Part shown: one piece after another, positions 1-9,316 of the stretch | Layout of the letters: the number at the start of each line of letters is the position of its first letter | Position numbering within the stretch: the first letter of the stretch is position 1 | Assembly: GCF_011290365.1 (NCBI RefSeq) | Contig: NZ_CP049786.1 | Span: 3,286,001 to 3,350,000, forward strand | Reading direction: 5' to 3' | DNA length: 64,000 nucleotides | Source: Leclercia sp. 29361 | Lineage (GTDB): Bacteria > Pseudomonadota > Gammaproteobacteria > Enterobacterales > Enterobacteriaceae | Made by a program: the position numbers and the translations under genes | Notes under the pieces: generated by a model | Database searches by the model: none | Told to the model about the DNA's origin: nothing | Seen by the model: only the letters and a program-made list of their open reading frames with translations

Positions 1-74
1 AAGGACCACATTGGTAACAAAACGGCGCTAACTCTCCGAATTTTTAACGGAATAATTTTCCGCAGTTGCGCACT
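1..74. other. Non-coding edge of window
   Basis: This short stretch lies downstream of the leftward MFS gene. I see no convincing gene, hairpin terminator or promoter in it. It is AT-rich in the middle. Confidence 0.4.
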
Positions 75-1259
75 TTACAACGCTGCCGGTCGCCTGAGGA
101 GATAAGCCAGGGTCACGAGGCAGATCGCCGCTCCGGCGTAGAAGGTATATTCCGCCCCCCACACTTCCCAGATGATCCCCGCGCCCAGGCTGGCAATCAG
201 CAGCGCCACGCCGCTCACCATGCTGAACAGACCAAAGGCGGTACCGCGCAGATCGGCGGGTGCCGTTTTCGCGATCATCGCGGTGAGCAGTCCCTGTGTC
301 ATCCCCATATGGATGCCCCACAGCGCCACGCCGAGGATAATCCCCGCCCAGTGGGTGGTGAGCGCCAGCACGATATCCGCCGCGATCAACACTACCAGCC
401 CCCACTGCAGCAGGCGGGTGTGGCTCATGACGTCAGAGAGTTTGCCGAACGGATAAGCAGAAAAGGCATAAAGCAGGTTCATGGCGACCATCACCAGCGG
501 GATCAGCGCCAGCGGAATATCCGCCTGCTGGGCTCGCAACACCAGAAAGGCCTCACTGAAGCGGGCCAGGGTAAAGACCGCGCCGAGACCAATCACCCAC
601 CAGCAGCTCGCCCCGAGGCGTTTCAGATTCTCTTTTTTGATCGGATTGGTGCGTTTATGGGTGACGGGAGATGCGGGTTCATGCAGGCCAAAAAAGAGCA
701 GCGCGACGGCAAGCACGCCGGGGATAACGGCGATCCAGAAGATGGTGCGGAAATCGTCGTTCCACAGCAGCATCATGCCGACCGCCAGCAACGGACCAAG
801 AAACGCGCCGATGGTGTCCATCGACTGACGCAGCCCGTATGCCGCCCCGCGCAGTTCCGGCGGCGTCACGTCGGCCACCAGCGCGTCACGGGGCGCGCCG
901 CGGATCCCCTTCCCTACCCGGTCAATTAAGCGTGCCCCGAGGATCATCCCCGACGAGGAGGCGAGCGCAAACAGTGGCTTGCTGGCTGCACCCAGCCCGT
1001 AGCCCAGCAGCGCCAGCCCTTTGCGTTTCCCCAGATAGTCGCTGATGGCGCCGGAGAAGACCTTGACGATCAGCGCCGTGGCTTCCGCCAGTCCTTCGAT
1101 AAGGCCAATAAAGATGACGCTGGCACCCAGCGTAGTCACCATAAACAGCGGTAACAGGCTATGAATGATCTCCGAAGAGATATCCATCAACATGCTGACG
1201 CCGCCAACCACCCAGACCCCTTTGGGGATCCGGCTCAGCGTGGAAAACCGGGAGACCAT
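75..1259 (-). CDS. MFS transporter, substrate unknown
   Basis: A 394-residue major facilitator superfamily protein of the inner membrane with about twelve hydrophobic segments. The loop after the second helix reads GAISDYLGKRKGLALLGYG, a typical MFS D-x-x-G-[RK]-[RK] motif. A second signature, DRVGKGIRGAPRDALVADV at about residues 112-130, is found in a subgroup of uncharacterised MFS permeases. The ATG is preceded by AGGAG at good spacing. It lies 25 nt downstream of the DUF2534 gene on the same strand, so the two are probably co-transcribed. E. coli K-12 has no such gene next to eco. The substrate cannot be told from sequence; a drug or metabolite exporter is possible. Confidence 0.85.
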   Translation of the reverse strand: MVSRFSTLSRIPKGVWVVGGVSMLMDISSEIIHSLLPLFMVTTLGASVIFIGLIEGLAEATALIVKVFSGAISDYLGKRKGLALLGYGLGAASKPLFALASSSGMILGARLIDRVGKGIRGAPRDALVADVTPPELRGAAYGLRQSMDTIGAFLGPLLAVGMMLLWNDDFRTIFWIAVIPGVLAVALLFFGLHEPASPVTHKRTNPIKKENLKRLGASCWWVIGLGAVFTLARFSEAFLVLRAQQADIPLALIPLVMVAMNLLYAFSAYPFGKLSDVMSHTRLLQWGLVVLIAADIVLALTTHWAGIILGVALWGIHMGMTQGLLTAMIAKTAPADLRGTAFGLFSMVSGVALLIASLGAGIIWEVWGAEYTFYAGAAICLVTLAYLLRRPAAL

Positions 1260-1284
1260 GCGCCACTCCTGCTAGCGGGAAAAC

Positions 1285-1545
1285 TCAGTGCTTATCGCTG
1301 TCCCCGAGGAAAAAAATCCCCAGCGGAATGGCCAGCAGAACGGTAAAGACCGTGCTGTAGACCAGCACCATCGCCGATTGCAGAACGTACATGCTGGTGG
1401 TCCACGACGTCAGCGGGATGTTGTACTGCTCAATCACACCGACGATCGTCACACGGCCCACTCCAATCACCGCGATCATAAACACCGTCAGCAGTGCCAG
1501 CAGAAATTTTTTCCCGGCCGGCGTGTTAAGTTTTTGGCGTACCAT
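1285..1545 (-). CDS. DUF2534 family small membrane protein
   Basis: An 86-residue protein with two predicted membrane helices, roughly residues 12-34 and 52-78, and short charged ends. It resembles the enterobacterial DUF2534 family, which has no known function. An AAGGA Shine-Dalgarno sequence precedes the ATG. It is the first gene of a probable two-gene unit with the MFS transporter and is divergent from ecotin. A small partner or stress-related membrane protein is possible, but nothing in the sequence shows its role. Confidence 0.75.
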   Translation of the reverse strand: MVRQKLNTPAGKKFLLALLTVFMIAVIGVGRVTIVGVIEQYNIPLTSWTTSMYVLQSAMVLVYSTVFTVLLAIPLGIFFLGDSDKH

Positions 1546-1743
1546 GCATTTATTCCTTCACAGATGAATAACAATGATTGCCGCTCACCCTACCACGAAC
1601 GTCGCCCCGGCACCAATCCAGTATTTAAAACCACAATAAAGGCAAATAACCAGTGATATAAACCAGATATAAATAAAATAAAGGCAATAAACACCACTTA
1701 TGATAGTGTAGGCGTGAATCGTTTGACATAAAAAGGAATGACT

Positions 1744-2235
1744 GTGAAAAACGCACCTAAAAGCGTCGTCGCCCTGCTGGCCCTGGCCTGTGCCAGCGCA
1801 TATGCCGCCCCTGCCGCTCAACCGCTTGAGAAAACGGCCCCGTATCCGCAGGCGGAGCACGGGATGAAGCGCCAGGTTATCGACCTGCCCGCGCAGAAAG
1901 ATGAAGCAAATTATAAAGTTGAGCTGTTGATCGGCCAGACGCTGGAAGTGGACTGCAATGTGCACCGCCTCGGCGGGCAGTTAACCAGCAAGACGCTGGA
2001 AGGCTGGGGCTATGACTATTACGTCTTTGATAAGGTCACCTCGCCGGTCTCTACCATGATGGCCTGTCCGGAAGGGAAAAAGACCGCCAAATTTGTGACC
2101 GCTAACCTGGGTGAGCACAGTCTGCTGCGCTACAACAGCAAGCTGCCGATTGTGGTTTATACGCCGGAAAACATTGAGGTGAAATACCGCATCTGGCAGG
2201 CCGACGAGAAGGTCGGGAACGCCGTCGCGCGTTAA
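1744..2235 (+). CDS. eco: Ecotin, periplasmic serine protease inhibitor
   Basis: Ecotin is a dimeric periplasmic inhibitor of trypsin-fold serine proteases such as trypsin, chymotrypsin and elastase. A signal peptide ends near AYA-A. The mature part carries the reactive loop SPVSTMMAC, whose Met-Met is the P1-P1' pair of the E. coli protein, and the two conserved cysteines (VDCN and MAC) that form its disulfide. I chose the GTG start at 1744 because AAGGA lies about 6 nt upstream of it. The ATG at 1738 directly abuts that Shine-Dalgarno sequence and is less likely. This gives 163 residues, against 162 in E. coli. A strong terminator follows and serves the convergent mqo as well. Confidence 0.93.
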   Translation: MKNAPKSVVALLALACASAYAAPAAQPLEKTAPYPQAEHGMKRQVIDLPAQKDEANYKVELLIGQTLEVDCNVHRLGGQLTSKTLEGWGYDYYVFDKVTSPVSTMMACPEGKKTAKFVTANLGEHSLLRYNSKLPIVVYTPENIEVKYRIWQADEKVGNAVAR

Positions 2236-2269
2236 TAAAAAAGCCGGGTCAGATAACCCGGCTTTTTTG
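2236..2269. terminator. Bidirectional rho-independent terminator, eco / mqo
   Basis: The inverted repeat AGCCGGGT / ACCCGGCT is flanked by an A-run on the left and a T-run on the right, so it can end transcription from both eco (+) and mqo (-). Confidence 0.9.
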
Positions 2270-2271
2270 TA

Positions 2272-3927
2272 TCAGAGCGCGATATCCGCGACCGGTTTGT
2301 TTTCCGGCTGGGAAGTCGCCTGCGGCTCAGCCTGAGGCGCCGCATCCGGTGCCTGCGGCTTTTCATACTTCAGCTGCAGTACGCGGCTGGTGTACTCCAG
2401 CTCCTGCTCGGTAGCGTCAACGTTGCCGTTCAGCGCCGTACCGTAAGACGGAATAATGGTCTTCAGCTTCGCCTGCCATTCCGGGCTGGCAACTTTGTCT
2501 TTGAACACTTTTTCCATCAGATGCAGCATGATCGGTGCAGCAGTGGATGCCCCCGGGGATGCCCCCAGCAGCGCGGCCACGGTGCCCTCTTTATCGCTGA
2601 CCACTTCAGTGCCCAGACGCAGCACGCCGCCTTTCTCTTCGTCACGTTTGATGATCTGCACGCGCTGACCCGCCTGCCACAGACGCCAGTCTGCCTGCTT
2701 CGCGTCCGGGTAGTACTCTTTCAGCGCCTCAAAGCGATCGTCATCGGAGAGCATGACCTGGCTAATCAGGTATTTCACCAGATCGAAGTTATCCAGACCG
2801 ACATCGACCATGGGTCCCACGTTCGAGGTGGTGGTAGAGCTAAGCAGATCCCACAGCGAACCGTTCTTCAGGAACTTGGTTGAGAAGGTCGCGAACGGCC
2901 CGAACAGCACCACGCGCTTGCCGTCAAGAATACGGGTGTCGATGTGCGGCACCGACATCGGTGGTGCGCCCACGGACGCCTGACCATACACCTTCGCCAG
3001 ATGACGGTTCACCACTTCCGGGTTTTCCGACACCAGGAACTGGCCGCCAACCGGGAAGCCCGCATAGTTTTCCGCTTCCGGAATACCGGTTTCCTGCAGC
3101 AGCTTCAGCGCCGCGCCGCCCGCACCGATAAAGACGAACTTCGCCTTGATGACGTGCTCTTCTTCATTGTGCTTGAGATCGGCAACGGTCACGCTCCAGG
3201 TGTTGTCCGCGTTACGCTTAAAGCCGCGCACTTCGCTGTTCAGCGACAGGTTGAAGTTCTCTTTTTTCTGCAGAGAGCCCACCAGCTGACGGGTAATTTC
3301 GCCGTAGTTCACGTCGGTACCAATTTCGGTCCGGGTGGCGGCCACTTTCTGGTTCGGGTCTCGCCCTTCCATGACCAGCGGCGCCCACGCTTTGATCTGA
3401 GCGTGATCTTCGGAGTACTTCATCCCGCGGAACAGCGAGCTTTGCTGCAGGGCAGCATAACGACCGCGCAGGAAGTTAACGTTGTCGTCGCCCCAGACAA
3501 AGCTCATGTGCGGGACGGTGTTAATGAAGCTGTGCGGATCGTGCAACACGCCGCTGTTCACCTGGTGAGACCAGAACTGACGGGAGATCTGGAATGCTTC
3601 GTTGATCTCCACGGCTTTCTCAATGCTGATAGAGCCGTCTTTCTTCTGCGGAGTGTAGTTCAGCTCCATTAAGGCCGAGTGGCCGGTACCGGCGTTATTC
3701 CAGCCGTTGGAGCTCTCCTGCGCCACGCCGTCCAGGCGTTCAACCATGGTCATGGACCAGTTCGGCTCAAGTTCGTGCAGATAGGTTCCCAGCGTGGCGC
3801 TCATGATCCCGCCGCCAATTAACAGAACGTCCGTTTCCTGATCCTGCGATGCCTGAGCCTTCGCCGCCATCGGGGCAACGCTAAAGCTTGCCGCCGCAGC
3901 CAGCAACAGGGCAGTCATTTTTTTCAT
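2272..3927 (-). CDS. mqo: Malate:quinone oxidoreductase
   Basis: This FAD-dependent peripheral membrane enzyme oxidises L-malate to oxaloacetate and passes electrons to the quinone pool, bypassing NAD-linked malate dehydrogenase. The dinucleotide-binding motif [15 protein letters not shown] lies near residues 34-48, followed by the family motif [19 protein letters not shown]. The start at 3927 gives 551 residues beginning [13 protein letters not shown], in line with the 548-residue E. coli protein; AAGG sits upstream. A further in-frame extension of 22 codons to 3993 looks untranslated. The N-terminus resembles a signal peptide ending AKA-QA, and the C-terminus is rich in Pro, Gln and Ala, as in E. 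coli. It is convergent with eco and divergent from the sulP gene. Confidence 0.95.
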   Translation of the reverse strand: MKKMTALLLAAAASFSVAPMAAKAQASQDQETDVLLIGGGIMSATLGTYLHELEPNWSMTMVERLDGVAQESSNGWNNAGTGHSALMELNYTPQKKDGSISIEKAVEINEAFQISRQFWSHQVNSGVLHDPHSFINTVPHMSFVWGDDNVNFLRGRYAALQQSSLFRGMKYSEDHAQIKAWAPLVMEGRDPNQKVAATRTEIGTDVNYGEITRQLVGSLQKKENFNLSLNSEVRGFKRNADNTWSVTVADLKHNEEEHVIKAKFVFIGAGGAALKLLQETGIPEAENYAGFPVGGQFLVSENPEVVNRHLAKVYGQASVGAPPMSVPHIDTRILDGKRVVLFGPFATFSTKFLKNGSLWDLLSSTTTSNVGPMVDVGLDNFDLVKYLISQVMLSDDDRFEALKEYYPDAKQADWRLWQAGQRVQIIKRDEEKGGVLRLGTEVVSDKEGTVAALLGASPGASTAAPIMLHLMEKVFKDKVASPEWQAKLKTIIPSYGTALNGNVDATEQELEYTSRVLQLKYEKPQAPDAAPQAEPQATSQPENKPVADIAL

Positions 3928-4176
3928 AATTAGTGCCTTCGTAATAAGCGTTTTGTTCGCTATGTATGCAGATGAAGTCGATTGCGGCGCCACGGTAGCA
4001 ATAATTAAATATTGTTTAAAGGTTAAATAATTATTGTAATTATGATAATTAATGTCGCGATGTTTGTAGGGGCATGACGCTGCCGGGCTGGCAACCTGGG
4101 CGTTTTCCCGCTACTATGCTGCCCTTTGTGATCGGCCGCACAGATCCTGCCCAGCGCCACTAACCTGCGAAAAACT
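3928..4176. promoter_or_regulatory. Divergent mqo / sulP intergenic region
   Basis: About 250 nt separate the two divergent starts. The part nearer mqo (about 4000-4055) is strongly AT-rich, with repeated GTTAAAT / TTAAT blocks. That would suit an ArcA-type site, as E. coli mqo is ArcA-repressed, but I cannot assign a clear operator or -35/-10 pair. Confidence 0.4.
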
Positions 4177-5406
4177 ATGTCTCAAACCCATACCTCTCCC
4201 CGGACCTTATCGGTTCTGCGTTCTCCGTCGCTGTTGATGCGTGAAACCCTGGCCGGTGTCATCACCGCCCTGGCGCTCATTCCGGAGGTCATCTCCTTCT
4301 CGGTTGTGGCGGGTGTCGATCCGAAAGTGAGCCTGTTCGCCTCGGTGGTGCTGTGCCTGGCGCTGTCGGTAATGGGCGGACGCCCGGCGATGGTGACCGC
4401 CGCTGCGGGTTCCGTGGCGCTGGTGATTGGGCCGATGGTTCATCAGCATGGCGCGCAGTATATTCTGCCGGCGGTGCTGCTGGCGGGCCTGATCCAGATC
4501 CTGTTTGGTGCGCTGGGGATGGCGCGCCTGATGCGCTTTATTCCCCAGTCAGTGATGACCGGGTTTGTGAACGCGCTGGGGATTTTAATTTTCTTTGCCC
4601 AGGTGCCGCATTTCTGGAGCAAAAGCCCGCTGATTGTCGGCCTGTTTGTTCTGACTCTGCTGATTGTGCTCTGGGCGCCCCGCTACATTAAAAGTATTCC
4701 TTCTCCGCTGATTGCGATTGTAGTCCTGACCCTGTTTACCGTTACCAGCGGCCAGCTGCTGCCGACCGTCGGCGACGAAGGCTCGATCGGCGGCGGTCTG
4801 CCGGGGATCACCCAGATGCTGGTGCCGCTTAACCTGCATACCCTGAGCATTATCTGGCCCTGCGCACTGAGCATTGCCTTTGTTGGCCTGATGGAGTCGC
4901 TGCTGACGGCGAAACTGGTGGATGAGCTGACGGCCACGCCGTCCAGCAAGCGCCGCGAGAGCATGGGGCTGGGCGTAGCCAATATCATGGCGGGCTTTTT
5001 TGGCGGGATCGCCGGGTGCGCGATGATCGGTCAGACCATCGTTAACGTCGAAATGGGTAAAGGCCGCAGCCGCGTCTCCACCCTGGCCGCCGGGCTGGTG
5101 CTGCTGTTGCTGGTCACTGCCCTGAGCGACGTGATGGCCAAAATCCCGATGGCGGTGCTGGCGGGGATCATGGCGATTGTCGCGGTGAAAACCTTCAACT
5201 GGCACAGTATTCAGCCGGGCACCGTCAAAGAGGCCCCTGTGGCTGAAACGCTGGTGATGCTGGTGACCGTCGCGGCCACCGTCTCAACCGGCAATCTGGC
5301 AATTGGCGTGCTGGGCGGGATTATCCTGATGGCGATCCTCCCTGCCCGCCTGCGACGCCATAACGCCGCTACAGCAGAAACAGCGTCGCCAGACCAAGAA
5401 AAATAA
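4177..5406 (+). CDS. SulP-family anion permease lacking a STAS domain
   Basis: A 409-residue inner membrane transporter of the SulP/SLC26 family, which moves sulfate, bicarbonate, dicarboxylates or other anions. The N-terminus reads LAGVITALALIPEVISFSVVAGVDP, the SulP signature around helix 1, and the rest is a run of hydrophobic helices. The protein stops right after the last helix (RLRRHNAATAETASPDQEK), so the cytoplasmic STAS domain typical of E. coli DauA (about 550 residues) is absent. The ATG has no strong Shine-Dalgarno sequence. The last 38 nt overlap the 3' end of mgtE on the other strand. The transported anion is unknown. Confidence 0.85.
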   Translation: MSQTHTSPRTLSVLRSPSLLMRETLAGVITALALIPEVISFSVVAGVDPKVSLFASVVLCLALSVMGGRPAMVTAAAGSVALVIGPMVHQHGAQYILPAVLLAGLIQILFGALGMARLMRFIPQSVMTGFVNALGILIFFAQVPHFWSKSPLIVGLFVLTLLIVLWAPRYIKSIPSPLIAIVVLTLFTVTSGQLLPTVGDEGSIGGGLPGITQMLVPLNLHTLSIIWPCALSIAFVGLMESLLTAKLVDELTATPSSKRRESMGLGVANIMAGFFGGIAGCAMIGQTIVNVEMGKGRSRVSTLAAGLVLLLLVTALSDVMAKIPMAVLAGIMAIVAVKTFNWHSIQPGTVKEAPVAETLVMLVTVAATVSTGNLAIGVLGGIILMAILPARLRRHNAATAETASPDQEK

Positions 5407-6805
5407 AGAACCCGCCGGTATCGGTGATAGCGGTGATCATCACGCTCGACCCCACTGCGGGGTCGCGCCCGAGGCGGGTCATGGTTAACGGAATGATCAC
5501 CCCCATCATCGCCGCCACCAGCAGGTTCAGCACCATCGCCAGGGTCATCACCCCGCCCAGGGCCATATCGTCGTATAGCCACCAGGTGATACCACCCATA
5601 ATTCCGCCCCACACCAGGCCGTTGATCAACGCCACGCCCAGCTCACGCAAAATCAGGAAGGTAAAGTTGCCCGGCTGAATGTGCTGCAACGCCAGGGCGC
5701 GCACAATCATGGTGATGGTCTGGTTACCGGTATTGCCGCCAATGCCTGCCACGATAGGCATCAGCGAGGCCAGGGCCACCAGCTGGGAGATGGTGTGTTC
5801 AAATCCATCGATGACACGGGAGGCAATAAAAGCGGTACAAAGGTTGATCGCCAGCCACGCCCAGCGGGTTTTCACCGCCTTGCTCACCGGGGCATAAACA
5901 TCCTCTTCCGCACTGAGGCCCCCGAGGGCGCGCATATCGTTGTCGGTCTCTTTATAGACCACATCAACAATCTCATCGATGGTCAGTCGCCCTAACAGCT
6001 TGCCCACGGCGTCCACTACCGCGGCGCTGAGCAGGTTGTCACGCTCAAAGGTACGGGCGGCTTTTTCAGCATCATCTTCCGGGGAGAAGAGCATCGGCTG
6101 GGGGTCCATCACCTCGCTGACCTTGCTCTGGGCGCTGTTGAGCAGAATGGTCTGCAGCTCCAGCTCGCCGAGCAGGGTTTTATCCCGGGAAGTCACAAAC
6201 AGCTTATCGGTGTTTTGCGGCATTTTACCGAGCCGGCGCAGGTAACGCTGGACCGTGCCCAGGGTGACGTCCGGGCGCACGGTGATCACGCTGAACTCCA
6301 TGATCGCCCCGACGCGGTCTTGCTCATAGTGCATGACCTGGTGGACGCGGGCGCGTTCCTGAGGCGGCAGCGACGCCAGCAGGCGTCCGGTCAGGTTGCG
6401 CGGCAGGTGCTGAACGAGATAGATCTGATCGTCGATATCCAGGGTACGCAGCGCATCGAGGATCGCGTCGTCGCTCATCTCATCGATTAGATCTTCCCAG
6501 ACGTTCTCGGACGCCTCCACCAGCACCTGACCACGCTCGTGATCCTGCACCAGCCGCCACAGGGCATGGCGCTCTTCCGAAGGTAAGGCTTCGAGGGTGT
6601 CGGCAAGATCCGGCGGCGGTAAATGGGCTACCAGCGCCCCTACCTCAGCAATATCGTCGGCTAAGGTGCCGACGTCATATTGCTCAGCCAGGGTGAGTTT
6701 ACCCAGCAGGGTAGAGGTAAGCGCTTTGTCGGTGGTCATCAACCAGATCAGGCGCGCACGCTCTTCATCGCGCAGCCGTGCGCTGTTCTTATTCAATACA
6801 GACAT
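5369..6805 (-). CDS. mgtE: Magnesium transporter MgtE
   Basis: MgtE is a homodimeric magnesium channel of the inner membrane gated by its cytoplasmic domains. The 478-residue protein shows the family order: an N-terminal helical superhelix domain (about residues 30-130, with repeated LADTLEALPSEERHAL-type segments), two CBS domains (about 135-265), a linker, then five membrane helices from about residue 310. The pore-lining motif PIVAGIGGNTGNQT is present. E. coli K-12 relies on CorA and MgtA and lacks this gene, so it belongs to the variable content here. No good Shine-Dalgarno sequence is visible. It runs in the same direction as yojI, 140 nt downstream. Confidence 0.92.
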   Translation of the reverse strand: MSVLNKNSARLRDEERARLIWLMTTDKALTSTLLGKLTLAEQYDVGTLADDIAEVGALVAHLPPPDLADTLEALPSEERHALWRLVQDHERGQVLVEASENVWEDLIDEMSDDAILDALRTLDIDDQIYLVQHLPRNLTGRLLASLPPQERARVHQVMHYEQDRVGAIMEFSVITVRPDVTLGTVQRYLRRLGKMPQNTDKLFVTSRDKTLLGELELQTILLNSAQSKVSEVMDPQPMLFSPEDDAEKAARTFERDNLLSAAVVDAVGKLLGRLTIDEIVDVVYKETDNDMRALGGLSAEEDVYAPVSKAVKTRWAWLAINLCTAFIASRVIDGFEHTISQLVALASLMPIVAGIGGNTGNQTITMIVRALALQHIQPGNFTFLILRELGVALINGLVWGGIMGGITWWLYDDMALGGVMTLAMVLNLLVAAMMGVIIPLTMTRLGRDPAVGSSVMITAITDTGGFFIFLGLATLFLL

Positions 6806-6908
6806 AATTCATAAATCCATTAAATGAGTTGGCATTAAGCATAGCGTGGGGTTGTGTAAATTTTAATAAACGAATCGGCGGGAAGAACAAAAAAGCGGCA
6901 GTTACAGA

Positions 6909-6933
6909 CCGGGGACGGCGAAACCGCCCCCGG
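6909..6933 (-). terminator. Hairpin downstream of yojI
   Basis: The inverted repeat CCGGGG-A-CGG / CCG-C-CCCCGG with a five-base loop lies just past the yojI stop codon. The T-run on the minus strand begins only about 18 nt further on, so this may be a weak terminator or simply a structured spacer before mgtE. Confidence 0.35.
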
Positions 6934-6945
6934 CATATTTGATAC

Positions 6946-8589
6946 TCAGGCGGTACGGGCTACCGCATCACGCGACGCGGCATCACGTTCAGCGCCGGTC
7001 AACTCACTCAGCTGACCGCTGCGCATCTCCAGCAGGCGGTCGGCATGAATAAAGTAGTGATCGTCATGGCTGATGGCGAAGATGGTTTTACCCATCTGCT
7101 GCATCAGCGGCAGCAGTACCTGGTAGAACTCGCGGCGGAAATGCGGGTCCTGATCGGCTGCCCACTCATCCAGCAGAATGATGTCGCGCTCTTCCGCCAG
7201 CGCCAGCAGCAGCGCCACGCGCTTCTTCTGCCCTTTCGACAGCTTCAGGTTGAGGATCTTGCCATTCTGCAGCTCCAGCTTGTGCGACATTTGCAGATGC
7301 GCCAGCCACTTCTCCACCAGCGCCGGATCGGCCTGCTTGCCTTCCGGGCCCAGCAGCTGATCGAACAGCCACACGTCGGTGAACACCGCAGAGAACAGCT
7401 TGCGGTAATCTTCCGGTTTTTCGGCGCTCAGCGGTTTACCGTCCAGCAGGATCTCCCCCGACTGGGGCTGATACAGGCCGGTGAGGAGCATCGCCAGCGT
7501 CGATTTTCCGCTGCCGTTACCGCCAATCAGGAACAGCAGCTCGCCGCGGTTAAGGGTTAAGTTCACCGGTCCGACAGAGAAGTCGTTGTCCTGATAGGTA
7601 AAGGTGACGTTGCGCAGCTCCAGCGTCTGCCAGTCCGGGAAGGCCTGCGGGCGCGGGAATTCCGCTTTGTAAGGGGCCAGCGAAAACTTGCGCAGCTTGT
7701 TAAAGGCCACCTGGGCGCTGAGCAGGGTCGGCAGCGCACCGACGGCGGAGAGCAGCGGCGTACGCAGGAACAGCAGGGTCAGCGAGTAGGTAGCGGCGAC
7801 GTTGGTATCCGCCCAGCCGAGGCTGTTCGCCATCCAGAAGACCAGGCCAATCGCCCCCAGCATCATGATATTTGACCAGTTGACCGCGCTCAGGTGGAAG
7901 GTATCGGCCCGCACAATGTGGTGGCGATATTCGCGGGCATCCGGGATATAGAGGTTATTGAAGATGTGCTCGGCGCGCTCGCGGTTCAGGGTCAGCTCTT
8001 TGCGCCCTTCCAGCACCGTCTGATAGTCGTTATAGAGCTTATCTTCGGTTTCACGCAGCACCGCCATGTGTTTATAGACGCGCGACACCAGCATGTAACC
8101 GCCCCAGATGGTGATCACAATCCACAGGGCGGTGATCGCCAGCATTTTGGTGGAGAGCCAGGCCAGATAAGCGGCTGACCCGAAGGTCAGGATAATCCCC
8201 TGCACCAGCTCCGGCAGACGCACAAAGGCGATGGTGATTGAGCGCACATCGCTGGTTAAACCGGCCAGCAGAGAGGCGCTGCCCAGCTGCTCGACGCGTT
8301 CAACCTGGGTATCCAGAATACGCTTGATAAACTCGCTGCGCAGGCGGAAAACGAAGTGGTGACCGAGGGTGGTAAGCGCCAGCTGCGAACCCAGGGTGAC
8401 CGCCATCAGCAGCACCAGCAGGCCGAGAAATTCCGGCAACACCATCAGGGTGGTGTCCACCGTTTCAATTAAACGCAGGTTAATAAAGGCGATCAGCCCA
8501 ATGCCCAGGGCGGCACTGAGCAGGCTTAAGGCCATCACCGCAATAAACGGCCAGCGGTATTGACGCCAGACCAGTAACAGGAGTTCCAT
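6946..8589 (-). CDS. yojI: ABC transporter YojI, fused permease and ATPase
   Basis: This is a 547-residue half-transporter of the inner membrane, the same length as E. coli YojI, which exports the peptide microcin J25 together with TolC. An N-terminal six-helix permease domain (about residues 1-310) is followed by an ATPase domain. The latter has the Walker A motif GGNGSGKST near residue 360, the signature LSKGQKKR, Walker [15 protein letters not shown] and the H-loop AISHDDH. The start is the ATG at 8589, matching [15 protein letters not shown] of E. coli; six further codons upstream would need a TTG start. It follows ada-alkB on the same strand after 76 nt. Confidence 0.93.
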   Translation of the reverse strand: MELLLLVWRQYRWPFIAVMALSLLSAALGIGLIAFINLRLIETVDTTLMVLPEFLGLLVLLMAVTLGSQLALTTLGHHFVFRLRSEFIKRILDTQVERVEQLGSASLLAGLTSDVRSITIAFVRLPELVQGIILTFGSAAYLAWLSTKMLAITALWIVITIWGGYMLVSRVYKHMAVLRETEDKLYNDYQTVLEGRKELTLNRERAEHIFNNLYIPDAREYRHHIVRADTFHLSAVNWSNIMMLGAIGLVFWMANSLGWADTNVAATYSLTLLFLRTPLLSAVGALPTLLSAQVAFNKLRKFSLAPYKAEFPRPQAFPDWQTLELRNVTFTYQDNDFSVGPVNLTLNRGELLFLIGGNGSGKSTLAMLLTGLYQPQSGEILLDGKPLSAEKPEDYRKLFSAVFTDVWLFDQLLGPEGKQADPALVEKWLAHLQMSHKLELQNGKILNLKLSKGQKKRVALLLALAEERDIILLDEWAADQDPHFRREFYQVLLPLMQQMGKTIFAISHDDHYFIHADRLLEMRSGQLSELTGAERDAASRDAVARTA

Positions 8590-8665
8590 GCAGAGCAATC
8601 CAGACAAGAAAAAACAGCCAGCAGTGTAAACTGCTCGCCACTTACATCAAGAATAATTCTTATTT
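8590..8665 (-). promoter_or_regulatory. alkB-yojI spacer with small hairpin and palindrome
   Basis: On the minus strand the spacer holds a 13-nt palindrome, AAGAAT-A-ATTCTT (8649-8661), and then a short hairpin AGCAGT/ACTGCT followed by GGCTG and six T. The second could attenuate read-through from alkB into yojI. The palindrome may be an operator, but I cannot name its regulator. Confidence 0.3.
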
Positions 8666-9316
8666 TTATTCGTTATTCGCCGCCTGACGGAAGGTCAGGT
8701 TGTAGCGATACTCCCCTGTGACAGGGTGTTCTCCCGGCTTAAGGGGCTGGATACCGTGATAAAACAGGCGGGATGGCCCGCCCCACACCACCACGTCACC
8801 ATGCTCCAGCAGCAGGCGTTGCAGCGGATCGTTACGGCGTAATCCGCCGAACTGGAAGACAGCGGGCAGGCCGAGTGAGACCGAGACAATCGGTGCCCGC
8901 AGGTCGGCTTCGTCCTTATCCTGATGCAGGGAGAGTTTAGCCCCGATGGCGTAGCGGTTGATCAGACAAGCGTCCGGCTTAAAGTCGGGATAACCAGCCG
9001 CGCAGGCCGCATCATGGCACAGGGCGGCAAAAGCGTCCGGCATTGGCGGCCAGCGGGTATCAGTCAGGGGATCGTCCGGAGAATAGAGGTAGCCGCATTG
9101 ATTGGTAGTCCAGCCCAGTCCGCCGCAGTTGGTCATCGCCACCGACATGGTGTATCCCCCCGGGGTGACCATCTGGCGAAACGGCGAGGCGCTGGCGACC
9201 TGTTCGATCCCCTGCATTAACTCCGGGGCCCCTGCCCGCGCAAAGCGGCGCAGGATCACCGCTCCGGGCGCCAGCGGCTCCTGCCAGGGTTCAGCATCCG
9301 CAAAAAGATCCAGCAT
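8666..9316 (-). CDS. alkB: Alpha-ketoglutarate-dependent DNA dealkylase AlkB
   Basis: AlkB uses Fe(II), oxygen and 2-oxoglutarate to remove methyl groups from 1-methyladenine and 3-methylcytosine in DNA and RNA. The 216-residue protein has the metal ligands in LHQDKDE (His and Asp), the later His in RLFYHGI, and the 2-oxoglutarate-binding arginines in RYNLTFR at the C-terminus. Its start overlaps the ada stop codon (TAATG), so translation is likely coupled. The pair forms the adaptive-response operon, induced by methylated Ada. Confidence 0.95.
   Translation of the reverse strand: MLDLFADAEPWQEPLAPGAVILRRFARAGAPELMQGIEQVASASPFRQMVTPGGYTMSVAMTNCGGLGWTTNQCGYLYSPDDPLTDTRWPPMPDAFAALCHDAACAAGYPDFKPDACLINRYAIGAKLSLHQDKDEADLRAPIVSVSLGLPAVFQFGGLRRNDPLQRLLLEHGDVVVWGGPSRLFYHGIQPLKPGEHPVTGEYRYNLTFRQAANNE

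Noticed and set aside
1585..1965. 126-codon minus-strand ORF overlapping the eco promoter and 5' half
   Set aside because: It conflicts with the well-supported ecotin gene and has no family resemblance.
5369..5406. Frameshift or truncation explaining the short SulP protein
   Set aside because: Both overlapping frames are intact to natural stops, and no STAS-like sequence continues in other frames. mgtE is full length across the overlap.
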